A stretch of DNA of 64,000 nt from contig NZ_MNPW01000014.1 of assembly GCF_001983175.1 (NCBI RefSeq), forward strand, positions 124,001-188,000. Direction: 5' to 3'. Positions 1-9,224 of this stretch are shown here, one piece after another; position 1 is the stretch's first letter, and the number at the start of each line of letters is the position of its first letter. A model generated the notes under the pieces. The model searched no databases and had not been told where the DNA came from. It saw nothing but the letters and a program-made list of their open reading frames with translations. Made by a program: the position numbers and the translations under genes. The stretch is from Pseudomonas cedrina subsp. cedrina. GTDB lineage: Bacteria > Pseudomonadota > Gammaproteobacteria > Pseudomonadales > Pseudomonadaceae.

Positions 1-51
1 GACCTGTTGGTGAAGGACGGCTTCTATACCAAAGAGCAGATCGGTCTGTAG
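1..51 (+). CDS. xylF: D-xylose-binding periplasmic protein, C-terminal end only
   Basis: The window opens inside a gene. Seventeen codons are visible, ending in DGFYTKEQIGL and a TAG stop at 49-51. The intact ATPase and permease of a xylose importer follow, so this is very probably the substrate-binding subunit XylF, which delivers D-xylose to XylGH in the periplasm. The assignment rests mainly on operon position. A REP palindrome begins at the stop codon and separates xylF from xylG, an arrangement that often protects the upstream message and lets the abundant binding protein be made in excess. Confidence 0.7.
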   Translation, partial: DLLVKDGFYTKEQIGL

Positions 52-147
52 GAGCGGGCTTGCCCGCGAAAAACGTTAACGATAACGCAGCGCTGTCAGA
101 CAGCCCTCGTCGCCTATGGGTTTTTCGCGAGCAAGCTCGCTCCTACA
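47..147. repeat. REPIN-like inverted pair of REP sequences
   Basis: The arm TGTAGGAGCGGGCTTGCCCG is repeated in inverted, slightly diverged form, ending CGAGCAAGCTCGCTCCTACA at 147. It starts within the xylF stop codon and fills most of the xylF-xylG gap. It has the two-REP layout of Pseudomonas REPINs and could fold as an mRNA-stabilising hairpin. Confidence 0.85.
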
Positions 148-181
148 GTAATGTCGTCAGCCCTTTGTGTGAGCAATAGTA

Positions 182-1726
182 ATGCCTGACTACCTGCTGC
201 AAATGAACGGCATCGTCAAATCCTTTGGCGGTGTCAACGCGTTGAACGGCATCGATATCAAGGTGCGGCCGGGTGAATGCGTCGGCCTGTGCGGCGAGAA
301 TGGTGCCGGTAAATCCACCCTGATGAAGGTGCTGTCGGCGGTCTATCCGTACGGCACCTGGGACGGCGAAATCCTCTGGGACGGGCAGCCGCTCAGGGCC
401 CAGTCGATCAGCGAAACCGAAGCCGCCGGCATCGTGATCATCCATCAGGAACTGACCCTGGTGCCGGACCTGTCGGTGGCCGAAAACATCTTCATGGGCC
501 ACGAGCTGACCTTGCCGGGTGGGCGCATGAACTACCCGGCGATGATCCACCGTGCCGAAGCCTTGATGCGCGAGCTCAAGGTGCCGGACATGAACGTGGC
601 GCTGCCGGTGTCGCAGTACGGCGGCGGCTACCAGCAGTTGGTGGAAATCGCCAAGGCCCTCAACAAGCAGGCGCGCCTGCTGATCCTGGACGAGCCCTCC
701 TCGGCCCTGACCCGCTCGGAAATCGAAGTGCTGCTGGACATCATCCGCGGCCTCAAGGCCAAAGGCGTGGCCTGCGTGTACATCTCCCACAAGCTCGATG
801 AAGTGGCGGCGGTGTGCGACACCATTGCGGTGATCCGCGATGGCAAGCACATCGCGACCACCGCCATGGCCGACATGGACATCGCGCAGATCATCACGCA
901 GATGGTCGGCCGCGAGATGAGCAACCTCTACCCCACCGAGCCCCATGAGGTGGGCGAGGTGATTTTCGAAGCGCGCAACGTCACCTGCTATGACGTCGAC
1001 AACCCCAAGCGCAAACGCGTCGACGATATTTCGTTCGTGCTCAGGCGCGGCGAAATCCTCGGCATCGCAGGTCTTGTGGGTGCCGGGCGCACGGAACTGG
1101 TGTCGGCGCTGTTCGGCGCCTACCCCGGCCGCTACAGCGCCGAGGTGTGGCTGGACGGTCAGGTGATCGACACGCGCACACCGCTCAAGTCGATCCGCGC
1201 CGGGCTGTGCATGGTGCCCGAAGACCGCAAGCGCCAAGGCATCATCCCGGACCTGGGCGTGGGCCAGAACATCACCCTGGCGGTGCTCGACACCTACGCG
1301 CACCTGACCCGCATCGACGCCGAGGCCGAACTGGGCAGCATCGACCAGCAGATCGTACGCATGCACCTCAAGACCTCCAGCCCGTTCCTGCCGATTACCA
1401 GCCTGTCCGGCGGCAATCAGCAAAAGGCGGTGCTGGCGAAAATGCTGATGGCCAGGCCCAAGGTGCTGATCCTCGACGAACCCACGCGCGGGGTGGACGT
1501 GGGCGCCAAGTATGAGATCTACAAGCTGATGGGCGCGCTGGCGGCCGAAGGCGTGGCGATCATCATGGTCTCCTCGGAACTGGCCGAAGTGCTCGGCGTG
1601 TCCAACCGCGTGCTGGTGATCGGCGACGGCCAGCTGCGGGGCGACTTCATCAACGAGGGCCTCACCCAGGAACAGGTACTCGCCGCCGCGCTCAGCCAAC
1701 ACAATAACAATCGGAAGACCGCGTAG
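182..1726 (+). CDS. xylG: D-xylose ABC transporter, ATP-binding protein
   Basis: A 514-residue sugar ABC ATPase with two fused nucleotide-binding domains, as in XylG, RbsA and MglA. The first domain has Walker A GENGAGKST at about residues 38-46 and Walker B LLILDEPSSAL near 165-175, with a degenerate signature (YGGGYQQ). The second has LSGGNQQK near 408 and LILDEPTRGVDVG just after, while its Walker A (GLVGAGRTE) is degenerate; this asymmetry is normal for the family. It energises import from the cytoplasmic face. It lies between xylF and xylH and its TAG stop abuts the xylH ATG. The xylose assignment over other pentoses rests on overall similarity and on the binding-protein terminus upstream. 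Confidence 0.93.
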   Translation: MPDYLLQMNGIVKSFGGVNALNGIDIKVRPGECVGLCGENGAGKSTLMKVLSAVYPYGTWDGEILWDGQPLRAQSISETEAAGIVIIHQELTLVPDLSVAENIFMGHELTLPGGRMNYPAMIHRAEALMRELKVPDMNVALPVSQYGGGYQQLVEIAKALNKQARLLILDEPSSALTRSEIEVLLDIIRGLKAKGVACVYISHKLDEVAAVCDTIAVIRDGKHIATTAMADMDIAQIITQMVGREMSNLYPTEPHEVGEVIFEARNVTCYDVDNPKRKRVDDISFVLRRGEILGIAGLVGAGRTELVSALFGAYPGRYSAEVWLDGQVIDTRTPLKSIRAGLCMVPEDRKRQGIIPDLGVGQNITLAVLDTYAHLTRIDAEAELGSIDQQIVRMHLKTSSPFLPITSLSGGNQQKAVLAKMLMARPKVLILDEPTRGVDVGAKYEIYKLMGALAAEGVAIIMVSSELAEVLGVSNRVLVIGDGQLRGDFINEGLTQEQVLAAALSQHNNNRKTA

Positions 1727-2863
1727 ATGAATCACGTCAAACACCTTTTTACCCGCTACAAAATGCTCGCCCTGGTGATCGCCGTGGCGGTGATCTGGCT
1801 GTTTTTCAGTTGGCAGACGGAGGGTGGCTTTCTCACGCCGCGTAACCTGTCGAACCTGCTGCGGCAGATGTCGATCACCGGGATCCTGGCGTGCGGCATG
1901 GTGCTGGTGATCATCAGTGGCGAGATCGATTTGTCGGTGGGTTCGCTGCTCGGATTGCTGGGCGGGCTGGCGGCGATCCTGGATGTGGTTTATCACGTGC
2001 CGTTATTGGCCAATCTGAGCCTGGTGGCCTTGTGCGGATTGATAATCGGGCTGGCCAACGGGTACATGACGGCCTATCTGCGCATCCCGTCGTTTATCGT
2101 CGGGCTGGGCGGGATGCTGGCGTTTCGCGGGATTCTGCTGGGGATCACTGGCGGTACGACTATTGCGCCGGTGTCGCCGTCGCTGGTGTACGTGGGCCAG
2201 GGGTATTTGCCGCACACGGTGGGTATCGGCCTGGGTGTGTTGCTGTTTGCGTTGACCTTGTTCCTCACCTGGAAGCAACGACGCAACCGCGCGTTGCATG
2301 GCCTGGCGGCGCATTCGCGGGTACGCGACGCGGTGCGCGTAGTGGTGATCGGCGCCGTGCTGGCCGGGTTCGTCACCACCCTCAACAGCTACGACGGCAT
2401 CCCCGTGCCGGTGCTGCTGTTGCTGGTGCTGCTCGGCGTGTTCAGCTACGTCACCAGCCAGACCGTGTTCGGCCGCCGCGTGTATGCGGTGGGCAGCAAC
2501 ATGGAAGCCACGCGCCTGTCAGGCATCAACGTACAAGCGGTGAAACTGTGGATCTTCGGCATCATGGGCGTGATGTGCGCCCTCGCCGGCCTGGTCAACA
2601 CCGCCCGCCTCGCAGCCGGCTCGCCATCGGCGGGCAACATGGGCGAGCTGGACGCCATCGCCGCGTGCTTTATCGGCGGGACGTCGATGCGCGGCGGTTC
2701 GGGCACGGTGTATGGCGCGTTGCTCGGGGCGCTGGTGATTACCAGCCTGGATAACGGCATGTCGATGCTGGATGTGGACAGTTACTGGCAGATGATTGTG
2801 AAGGGCAGCATTCTGGTGCTGGCGGTTTGGGTGGATGTGAGTACGCGGGCCGGCCGGCGGTAG
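1727..2863 (+). CDS. xylH: D-xylose ABC transporter, permease
   Basis: A 378-residue, very hydrophobic inner-membrane protein with about ten predicted membrane segments and the BPD_transp_2 pattern of sugar permeases (SGEIDLSVGSLLGL near residues 64-77 and the GGTSMRGGSGTVYGALLGA segment near 313-331). It forms the channel through which XylG drives xylose uptake. The start codon directly follows the xylG stop with no spacer, so translation is probably coupled. The charged stretch near 185-205 (KQRRNRALHGLAAHSRVRDA) fits a cytoplasmic loop. It is the last gene of the xylFGH block seen here; a REPIN follows. Confidence 0.92.
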   Translation: MNHVKHLFTRYKMLALVIAVAVIWLFFSWQTEGGFLTPRNLSNLLRQMSITGILACGMVLVIISGEIDLSVGSLLGLLGGLAAILDVVYHVPLLANLSLVALCGLIIGLANGYMTAYLRIPSFIVGLGGMLAFRGILLGITGGTTIAPVSPSLVYVGQGYLPHTVGIGLGVLLFALTLFLTWKQRRNRALHGLAAHSRVRDAVRVVVIGAVLAGFVTTLNSYDGIPVPVLLLLVLLGVFSYVTSQTVFGRRVYAVGSNMEATRLSGINVQAVKLWIFGIMGVMCALAGLVNTARLAAGSPSAGNMGELDAIAACFIGGTSMRGGSGTVYGALLGALVITSLDNGMSMLDVDSYWQMIVKGSILVLAVWVDVSTRAGRR

Positions 2864-2892
2864 AGCGTACACAAGAACGCAGAAGATCAAAA

Positions 2893-2983
2893 TGTGGGAG
2901 CGGGCTTGCTCGCGAAAGCGGTGGATCAGTCACCTAATACATCAACTGACACACCGCTTTCGCGAGCAAGCCCGCTCCCACAT
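2893..2983. repeat. REPIN (inverted REP doublet)
   Basis: TGTGGGAGCGGGCTTGCTCG opens the element and its inverted copy, ending CAAGCCCGCTCCCACA, closes it, with a spacer of about 33 bases. It lies between xylH and the pectate lyase and may also mark the end of the xyl transcript. Confidence 0.9.
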
Positions 2984-3136
2984 TGACCGCATTCAACTCA
3001 GCCACACCCACCTGAACAATGACTGAAGAGAAACGCAGTATTCGATTAAACAGTTGATAAGCGCCGGAAAATATCAGGATCATCCCTCGTCTGAACGCGC
3101 CGGCCCATTGGGCCGTTGACAGTCCTGGAGAAGCCA

Positions 3137-4393
3137 GTGTTACTCCCCTGCTTATTGCTCAAACTTGCCTCGGTGCGCACCGTCGCGCTTTGCGCATTGC
3201 TGGTGCTGCCCGTGTTGTCCAATGCCGCCGAACACGCGGATGGTTTCGCCAGGGATGTGACGGGCGGCGGCACGCTTGCCGCCGTGCGCCCTGCCACGTT
3301 GGATGCTCTGAAACGTTCGCTGTGCGCCACCTATGACAAACATGGCAACTGCACGGATGGCACGCCGCGCGTGATCGCCCTCGACCACGTCTACGATTTT
3401 CGCGGCAGCGTCGTACTCAACGGCAGTGCCGAAACCCGCGAAACCGGCTGCATGGCCAATGCCTGCCCGGCAGGTGGCGGGCAATGGGCACTCAACGGTG
3501 CCAACAACTTTTGTCAGTCGAAGCCGTCCGTCCAGGTGACGTATGACAATGCCGGCCTGCAACGCTTGAAAGTAGGGTCGAACAAAACCCTGGTGGGGGT
3601 GGGCAAAAACGCCGGCATCCAGGGCATGGGCTTGTTTATCGGCGGCGGCGCCCATAACGTCATCATTCGCAACCTGACCCTGTCGGACATCAATCCACGC
3701 GTGGTCTGGGGTGGCGACGCGCTGACCCTCGACGGTGCCGACGGTGTGTGGATTGACCACAACACGTTCGCCCGGATAGGCCGGCAAATGGTCGTGACCG
3801 GATGGGGCACCGCCTCCCATGTGACCCTCTCCGACAACGAGTTCGATGGACGCACGCCCTACTCGGCCACCTGCGATGCGCATCACTACTGGGTGTGGCT
3901 GTTTCTGGGCCATCACGACACCCTCACGCTGGTCAGAAACTACGTGCACGACACTTCGGGGCGCGCGCCGCATGCCGGCGGCATGGGCGATGCGCAAGTC
4001 GACGCGCAAGTGGTCAACAACGTATTCAGCAACCTCAGTTACCAGGGCGCGATCATGTCGCGAACCGCCACCTCGCACCTGCTGGTGGAAGGCAACGCCT
4101 TCGAACACGTGACGCATCCGCTGTTCAACGACACCCGCCAACCCGGCACCGCCTTTGCGCTGTTCGAACCCGTGTCGGCGTCGGCCAACGCGGCCTGCCA
4201 AAACCTGATCGGCAGGCCCTGCGTGGCGAACCGGCAACACCAGAGCGGCGATGATTATCAACCACGGGATAACGCTGCACTTGAAGCCTTCAGGCCTTAC
4301 CGTGATGACCTGATCACGCCGTTGCCAGCGGATGTCGCGCTGGCGAAGGTGCCCCGTGAAGCCGGTGCAGGCAAGGCCGGCACGTCCAATTGA
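3137..4393 (+). CDS. Secreted pectate lyase, polysaccharide lyase family 1
   Basis: Cleaves the alpha-1,4 bonds of de-esterified polygalacturonate by beta-elimination, outside the cytoplasm. The PL1 hallmark VWIDHNTF is at about residues 203-210 and the substrate/catalytic arginine segment GRAPHAGG near 275, in a parallel beta-helix-like sequence rich in N-x-x-I repeats. An N-terminal hydrophobic segment ending near NAAEH fits a signal peptide. I start at GTG 3137 because GGAG at 3127-3130 sits six bases upstream; an in-frame TTG at 3116 has no such site. The stop overlaps the start of the rhamnogalacturonan lyase, so the two are probably co-translated. About 418 residues, a normal length. 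Confidence 0.88.
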   Translation: MLLPCLLLKLASVRTVALCALLVLPVLSNAAEHADGFARDVTGGGTLAAVRPATLDALKRSLCATYDKHGNCTDGTPRVIALDHVYDFRGSVVLNGSAETRETGCMANACPAGGGQWALNGANNFCQSKPSVQVTYDNAGLQRLKVGSNKTLVGVGKNAGIQGMGLFIGGGAHNVIIRNLTLSDINPRVVWGGDALTLDGADGVWIDHNTFARIGRQMVVTGWGTASHVTLSDNEFDGRTPYSATCDAHHYWVWLFLGHHDTLTLVRNYVHDTSGRAPHAGGMGDAQVDAQVVNNVFSNLSYQGAIMSRTATSHLLVEGNAFEHVTHPLFNDTRQPGTAFALFEPVSASANAACQNLIGRPCVANRQHQSGDDYQPRDNAALEAFRPYRDDLITPLPADVALAKVPREAGAGKAGTSN

Positions 4394-6012
4394 AGAAGAA
4401 CCTGATGCAGCGTTTTTTTCTTCTGATGCTGTGCGGCGTCTGCCTTGCCAGCGCTGCCCTGCCCGCCTGCGCGCAACCTGGCGGTTTTGGCTTTACCCAA
4501 ACGGACGGGCGCGTGGTGGTCGACACCGGCGCCGAGCTGGTCTTCAGTGTCGACACACGCAACGGCGATCTAGTGTCGATGCGCTACCGTGGCAACGAGC
4601 TGCAAACCCTTGAGGCGAAAGGCACGCAAATCGCCTCCGGCCTCGGTGCCGCACACGTGGAGACCAAGACCGTGGGCGATGTGATCGTCATCACCGCCCA
4701 GGCGGGCGACTTGACGCATTACTATCTGGCGCACCGGGACCGAAACGCGATCTATATGGCCACCTATGCGCCGACCCTGCTACCGGTCGGCGAGTTGCGT
4801 TTCGTTGCACGATTCAACGTCAGCAAACTGCCCAAGGCTGCCCAAGGCACCGACTCGAATGTGGGCCAGGCCATCGAAGGCAAGGACGTGTTCTTGCTGG
4901 CGGACGGGCGCACCAGTTCCAAGTTCTATTCGGCCCGCCCCATGATCGACGATGCCCTGCACGGAGTGAGTGGCCCGGGCGTAGCGGTGTACATGCTGAT
5001 GGGCAATCGCGAACTCAGCGCCGGCGGGCCGTTTTTCAAGGATATCGCCACCCAGAAAACAGCCACCACCCACGAAATGTATAACTACATGTTCTCCAAC
5101 CACACCCAGACCGAAGCCTATCGCGGCGGCTTGCACGGTGTGTATGGCCTGCTGTTTACCGACGCGGGCCCACCGAGCAGCGCGCTGACCGACCTGAGGT
5201 TCGTGAACAACTCATTGGGGCTCAGAGGTTACGTCGACAGTGCCGCTCGAGGTTCGGTTTCGGCTCACCTGTCCGGCGTCGCTCCCGGGTTGCCTGCCCT
5301 GATCGGCTTGAGCAACGCAAGCGCGCAATACTGGGCACGTGCAGACGCCAGGGGTGACGCGCAATTAACGGGGGTACGCGCCGGACAGTACCGCACAACG
5401 CTCTACCAGAACGAGCTGGAAGTGGCGCGAGGCTCGGTGGACGTCAAGACCGGCAGTCTCGCTCATACGGAACTGAACGCGCAGCCGACCGCTGGCCGCA
5501 TGAACTGGCAGATCGGCGTGCCTGATGGCACACCCACAGGGTTCCTGAATGCCAATCAACTCACCTCGGCCCATCCTTCAGACGCTCGAATGGCCGCGTG
5601 GAAACCGCTGACTTACACAGTTGGAAGCAGTGCCATCAGCGAGTTTCCCGCAGCCCAGTGGCGCGACGTCAATTCCCCTACGCGCATCGACTTCATGCTT
5701 GGCGCCAACGAGGTCCACGACTATCGATTGCGGCTCTACGTTTCACTGGCGCAGGCGGGCGGGCGTCCGCGCGTGACGGCCAATCACACCTGGGAAGCGC
5801 CGGTCGCGGCAGCGTCCAACCAGCCCGAAAGCCGGGGAATTACGCGCGGCACTTATCGAGGCAACAACACACTGTTTGAAATCAACGTCCCGCGTACGGC
5901 GCTGCATGCCGGCCAGAACTCCCTGGAGATCGACGTGGCTTCCGGTAAAACCGGCAGCGGCTTCCTGAGCCCGGGTTTCGTGTATGACAGCGTGCAATGG
6001 GTGTCGCCATGA
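4390..6012 (+). CDS. Rhamnogalacturonan lyase, polysaccharide lyase family 4
   Basis: A 540-residue exported enzyme expected to cut the rhamnose-galacturonate backbone of rhamnogalacturonan I by beta-elimination. The order fits PL4: signal peptide (about the first 28 residues), N-terminal beta-sandwich catalytic domain, a short FnIII-like middle domain near 290-360 (GQYRTTLYQNELEVARGSV), and a C-terminal CBM-like domain beginning near GRMNWQIGVPDGTPTGF. The start is TTG 4390, overlapping the pectate lyase TGA as TTGA and giving a basic MKKNL n-region; ATG 4405 is the alternative. Together with the upstream enzyme it attacks both smooth and hairy regions of pectin. Confidence 0.85.
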   Translation: MKKNLMQRFFLLMLCGVCLASAALPACAQPGGFGFTQTDGRVVVDTGAELVFSVDTRNGDLVSMRYRGNELQTLEAKGTQIASGLGAAHVETKTVGDVIVITAQAGDLTHYYLAHRDRNAIYMATYAPTLLPVGELRFVARFNVSKLPKAAQGTDSNVGQAIEGKDVFLLADGRTSSKFYSARPMIDDALHGVSGPGVAVYMLMGNRELSAGGPFFKDIATQKTATTHEMYNYMFSNHTQTEAYRGGLHGVYGLLFTDAGPPSSALTDLRFVNNSLGLRGYVDSAARGSVSAHLSGVAPGLPALIGLSNASAQYWARADARGDAQLTGVRAGQYRTTLYQNELEVARGSVDVKTGSLAHTELNAQPTAGRMNWQIGVPDGTPTGFLNANQLTSAHPSDARMAAWKPLTYTVGSSAISEFPAAQWRDVNSPTRIDFMLGANEVHDYRLRLYVSLAQAGGRPRVTANHTWEAPVAAASNQPESRGITRGTYRGNNTLFEINVPRTALHAGQNSLEIDVASGKTGSGFLSPGFVYDSVQWVSP

Positions 6013-6039
6013 GGCCGGGGATCGGTACCCTGCCCGTGA

Positions 6040-6960
6040 CTATTCAAACTCCTGACGATTCTCAGGCGTGATCAGCCTGAACGGCACCCACAGCACCGGC
6101 GATTCCAACACTTCTCCCCGCGCCAGGCGCAGCGCGATATCAACGGCGCCGTTGGCCTGGCCGACGGCATCCTGGAATACGCTGACGGCCATTTTGCCAT
6201 CGGCCATCAATTTCAGGCCGTCCGGTGTGCCGTCGATGCCGCCGACCCAGTAGTCCTTCGCCTGCTTGCCGGCTTTTTCCAGGCCCATGATCGCGCCGAT
6301 CGCCATTTCATCGTTGTTGGCGGCGATGATCGAAAAGTCGACTCCCTGCTTGACCCAATCAATGACAATCGTGGCCGCCTGGCTGCGCTCCCAGTTGGCG
6401 ACTTTTTTCTGCACGATCTTCATGTCCGGGTACTTGGCGACGACTTTTTCGACATCCTCGGTTCGCATCGCGGACGAAGCGTTGGTCGGGTCACCGACCA
6501 GAACCACCACGTTGCCTTTGTAACCGGCGCGACGCGCCAGTTCTTCCATCTGCAAGGTGCCCGACTCCAGCTCGTTGGAGCCGACAAACGCGGTCTGTGC
6601 CGGCCATTTTTCCGGGTTCGGATTACGGTTGACGAACACCAGCGGAATCTTCGCGTCCGAGGCCAGCTGCATCATCTGCGCCGCGCTTTTGCCGTCCACC
6701 ATTGCGATGATGATCGCATCCACCTTGGAATTGATCAGGTTGCGCAATTGACGCATCTGCAAATCGACGCTGTCCTTGCCATTCTCCATAAAGATGTCGA
6801 CGTTCATGACGCCAGCCTGTTGCTGCACGCCGTTGCGCAGCAGGGTCTGGAAGTTATCGTCGTATTTCGCCATGCCTACACCCAGCAAGGGCGTGGCGGC
6901 CTGGGCCGGGCCCGGAATGAACAGCGTCGCACCCAGGGCGAGCATTAACCATGCTTTCAT
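6040..6960 (-). CDS. Periplasmic sugar-binding protein (ribose/rhizopine-type, Peripla_BP_4)
   Basis: A 306-residue protein with a typical signal peptide ending AQA and the type I periplasmic-binding fold: GVGMAKYDDNFQTLLRNGV at the mature N-terminus, the FVNRNP strand, and IIAANNDEMAIGAIMGLEKAG near the hinge. ATG 6960 is chosen because AGGAG lies seven bases upstream; an in-frame TTG at 6981 is not credible. The closest class by eye binds ribose, inositol, rhizopine or galactose; the ligand cannot be fixed from sequence. The gene starts about 20 bases after the stop of the chemoreceptor gene and has no ABC ATPase or permease beside it, which suggests a sensory rather than a transport role. 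Confidence 0.83.
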   Translation of the reverse strand: MKAWLMLALGATLFIPGPAQAATPLLGVGMAKYDDNFQTLLRNGVQQQAGVMNVDIFMENGKDSVDLQMRQLRNLINSKVDAIIIAMVDGKSAAQMMQLASDAKIPLVFVNRNPNPEKWPAQTAFVGSNELESGTLQMEELARRAGYKGNVVVLVGDPTNASSAMRTEDVEKVVAKYPDMKIVQKKVANWERSQAATIVIDWVKQGVDFSIIAANNDEMAIGAIMGLEKAGKQAKDYWVGGIDGTPDGLKLMADGKMAVSVFQDAVGQANGAVDIALRLARGEVLESPVLWVPFRLITPENRQEFE

Positions 6961-6977
6961 GTTCTGACTCCTGCGGC

Positions 6978-8963
6978 TCAAACGCTGAAATGATGGAGCA
7001 GCTCGCGCTGCACTTTGGCCATGTTCGACAGCTCTTGGCTGCTGATGGCGGACTGCTCGGCACCGCTTGCCGTCTGCTGGGCCGAATCGTTGATCTGGAT
7101 GACCATCCGACTGGTTTCCTGCACCGTGGCACTCTGCTGCTCGGTCGCGGCGGCAATCTGGATGTTCATGTCGCGGATACTGTCGACCGCGTCGCTCATC
7201 GACAGCAACAAGTCACCGGCGCCCGAGGCCAGGGACACGCATTGGCTGGACTGCGCCTGGCTTTCGTTCATCACGTGCACCACCGAGTGAATTTTTTGCT
7301 GCATGAGCCCGATCATGTCCTGAATCTCGCTGGTCGAGGTCTGGGTACGGCTGGCCAGGGAACGCACTTCATCGGCCACGACCGCAAAACCGCGCCCCTG
7401 CTCGCCGGCACGCGCCGCTTCGATTGCTGCGTTGAGGGCAAGCAGGTTGGTCTGTTCGGCAATGGTGCGAATCGCAACCACAATGCCCTCGATGTTCTGC
7501 CCGTACTTCTGCAGCTCATCGGTCACCTGCGTGGCTTTGTTCACCTGGTCGGCCTGCTGGCGGATATTGACAATGGTCTCGGCCACGCGCTCCTGCACCT
7601 TGTGCGTAAGCTCGCTGGTGTCGTCCACGGCCTGGCGGGTGTCCTGCGCACGCCGGGCGACTTCTTCGACCGTGCTTTCCATCTGCGTCATGGCCGAGGC
7701 GGCCGATTGCAGGCGGTCCTTCTGCTCGTCCACCACACGGGTGGTCTGTTCGCTGTTCAAGGCGTTGTTGCCAGCAGTCACGGCCAGGGCATCGGCCGAG
7801 CTGATCAATTCACGAAAGGTTTTTTGCAGCGCCTTGGTCAGCTCGTTCAGGTAACCGCCCAACTCACCGAATTCATCTTTGCGGCTGACATCGAAACTGA
7901 CCCGCATGTCGCCGGCCGTGAGCGTCTTGAGCACTTCGCGAAACGCCGCCAGCGGGCGTCGCAGGCTGAAGGCCACCCAGGTACCAATCGCCACGGCCGC
8001 CAGCACCGCCAGCACACAGGCGATCAACAACAAGCTGCGGCTGGTGCCGATGGTGGCATTGGCCGAGTGGCTGGCCTGGTTGGCGACTTCTAGGGACTGG
8101 CTGCCGAACTCGCCGATGCGGTCGAGGGTGGTTTTGAGTGCCGCCTCAACCGCATTGCGTTGCTGCTGCACCTGCGCGGCGAGCTTCGCCTCGGCTTGAT
8201 AGGCCTGGAACAGGCCGTCAGGGGCGGTCAGGTCCGTCAGCAGGCGATTGACCATGACGCCGGCGATCCGCCCGACTCGTGGGTCAATCGCCGTCAGAGC
8301 CTGGGCCCTAGTGCTGATCACTTCGTCCTGCAGGTTCAGCACACGCTGCAGTTTATCGATGGCGGGCGTGACGGTATGGGCCGCGAAACCATCGTAGGAT
8401 TTGTTGACTTCCAGCAGCAGTTTCTCTGCTGCGGCCACCTGCTGCGGTTCGCTGACGCTGCGTGCATGCGCGATGTAGTCACGCAAGTAGCTGGTCAGCT
8501 GCATCGCCTGCGCACTGCTGTAGCCTTGCAATTTGCGTGTCAGCGCCAACTGCTGCACATGCTGCAAGTGGGAGGTCATCAAGGCCTGCGCCTGTTCCGC
8601 GTAGGCCGTGACGTGTTGGCGTTGCTGCGCCAGGTTCGCCCGCAGCGCCTCATGCTCGCCGGTGTAGGCCGCGGTGCTGTCGAGCAACTGCGTGAACTGG
8701 GCGATGCTCTCGGTGAACGGCCGCTTGCCGTCCTCGATCTGCTTGGGGTCGGTGCTGATCTGAATGGCCAGCAACGCCTGGTTGGCGCGCAGGATGTGCA
8801 CGTAGAGCTCACTGGCGGCCCGGCTCAACGGCGCCGACTGGCCGGTGATGATGGACAAGCGACTGCCGATGGACTGCGTGTTCTGATAGCTGATCCCGGC
8901 CATGATCAGCAGCAACAGCACCAACACCGCAAATCCGCCGATCACGCGCTGCAATATGGTCAT
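6978..8963 (-). CDS. Methyl-accepting chemotaxis protein
   Basis: A 661-residue transmembrane chemoreceptor. It has an N-terminal membrane helix (residues about 8-28), a long all-helical periplasmic domain of roughly 280 residues (HBM-like in size and helicity), a second membrane helix (LLLIACVLAVLAAVAIGTWV, near 310-330), a HAMP linker, and the highly conserved signalling tip ending EAARAGEQGRGFAVVADEVR. It controls CheA activity through CheW. The ATG is preceded by GGGG. The following gene encodes a periplasmic sugar-binding protein in the same transcript, so this receptor may sense a liganded binding protein instead of a free ligand. No CheR/CheB-binding pentapeptide is visible at the C-terminus (LLHHFSV). 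Confidence 0.92.
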   Translation of the reverse strand: MTILQRVIGGFAVLVLLLLIMAGISYQNTQSIGSRLSIITGQSAPLSRAASELYVHILRANQALLAIQISTDPKQIEDGKRPFTESIAQFTQLLDSTAAYTGEHEALRANLAQQRQHVTAYAEQAQALMTSHLQHVQQLALTRKLQGYSSAQAMQLTSYLRDYIAHARSVSEPQQVAAAEKLLLEVNKSYDGFAAHTVTPAIDKLQRVLNLQDEVISTRAQALTAIDPRVGRIAGVMVNRLLTDLTAPDGLFQAYQAEAKLAAQVQQQRNAVEAALKTTLDRIGEFGSQSLEVANQASHSANATIGTSRSLLLIACVLAVLAAVAIGTWVAFSLRRPLAAFREVLKTLTAGDMRVSFDVSRKDEFGELGGYLNELTKALQKTFRELISSADALAVTAGNNALNSEQTTRVVDEQKDRLQSAASAMTQMESTVEEVARRAQDTRQAVDDTSELTHKVQERVAETIVNIRQQADQVNKATQVTDELQKYGQNIEGIVVAIRTIAEQTNLLALNAAIEAARAGEQGRGFAVVADEVRSLASRTQTSTSEIQDMIGLMQQKIHSVVHVMNESQAQSSQCVSLASGAGDLLLSMSDAVDSIRDMNIQIAAATEQQSATVQETSRMVIQINDSAQQTASGAEQSAISSQELSNMAKVQRELLHHFSV

Positions 8964-9095
8964 GGCTACCCCTTTATGATTTTTATTCGTTGACCTGGGA
9001 CGACCAGGCGTACACCTCCGAGTTCGGGAACGCTCGGGGTGCTAGTGGCTGTATCGGCCCGGTGGGCGGGGACTTGATCAACGCGGTCAAAAAAA

Positions 9096-9184
9096 GTGGG
9101 AGAGCGCTTGCTCCCGATGGCGGTAGGTCAGTCAATGTAAATGTCGACTGATCCACCGCTGTCGGGGGCAAGCCCCCTCCCACA
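9096..9184. repeat. REPIN (inverted REP doublet)
   Basis: GTGGGAGAGCGCTTGCTCCC pairs with an inverted partner ending GGGGCAAGCCCCCTCCCACA. This is the CCCGAT/GGGGCAAG REP variant, different in core from the one at 2893-2983. It lies just beyond the levansucrase stop, in the 260-base gap before the chemoreceptor. Nothing else was recognised in that gap. Confidence 0.85.
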
Positions 9185-9224
9185 TTTGCAGCATTTTATC
9201 TGCTGATAAATTGCCGCCAGACGG

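Noticed and set aside
143..1996. A 617-codon minus-strand frame opposite xylG
   Set aside because: It is rich in His/Gln/Arg with no domain and lies exactly opposite a conserved ABC ATPase; a GC-skew artefact.
3116..3136. TTG 3116 as the pectate lyase start
   Set aside because: GTG 3137 has GGAG six bases upstream and removes seven unlikely residues before the signal peptide.
6951..8093. A His-rich plus-strand frame opposite the chemoreceptor signalling domain
   Set aside because: The chemoreceptor signature runs through the same region on the minus strand.
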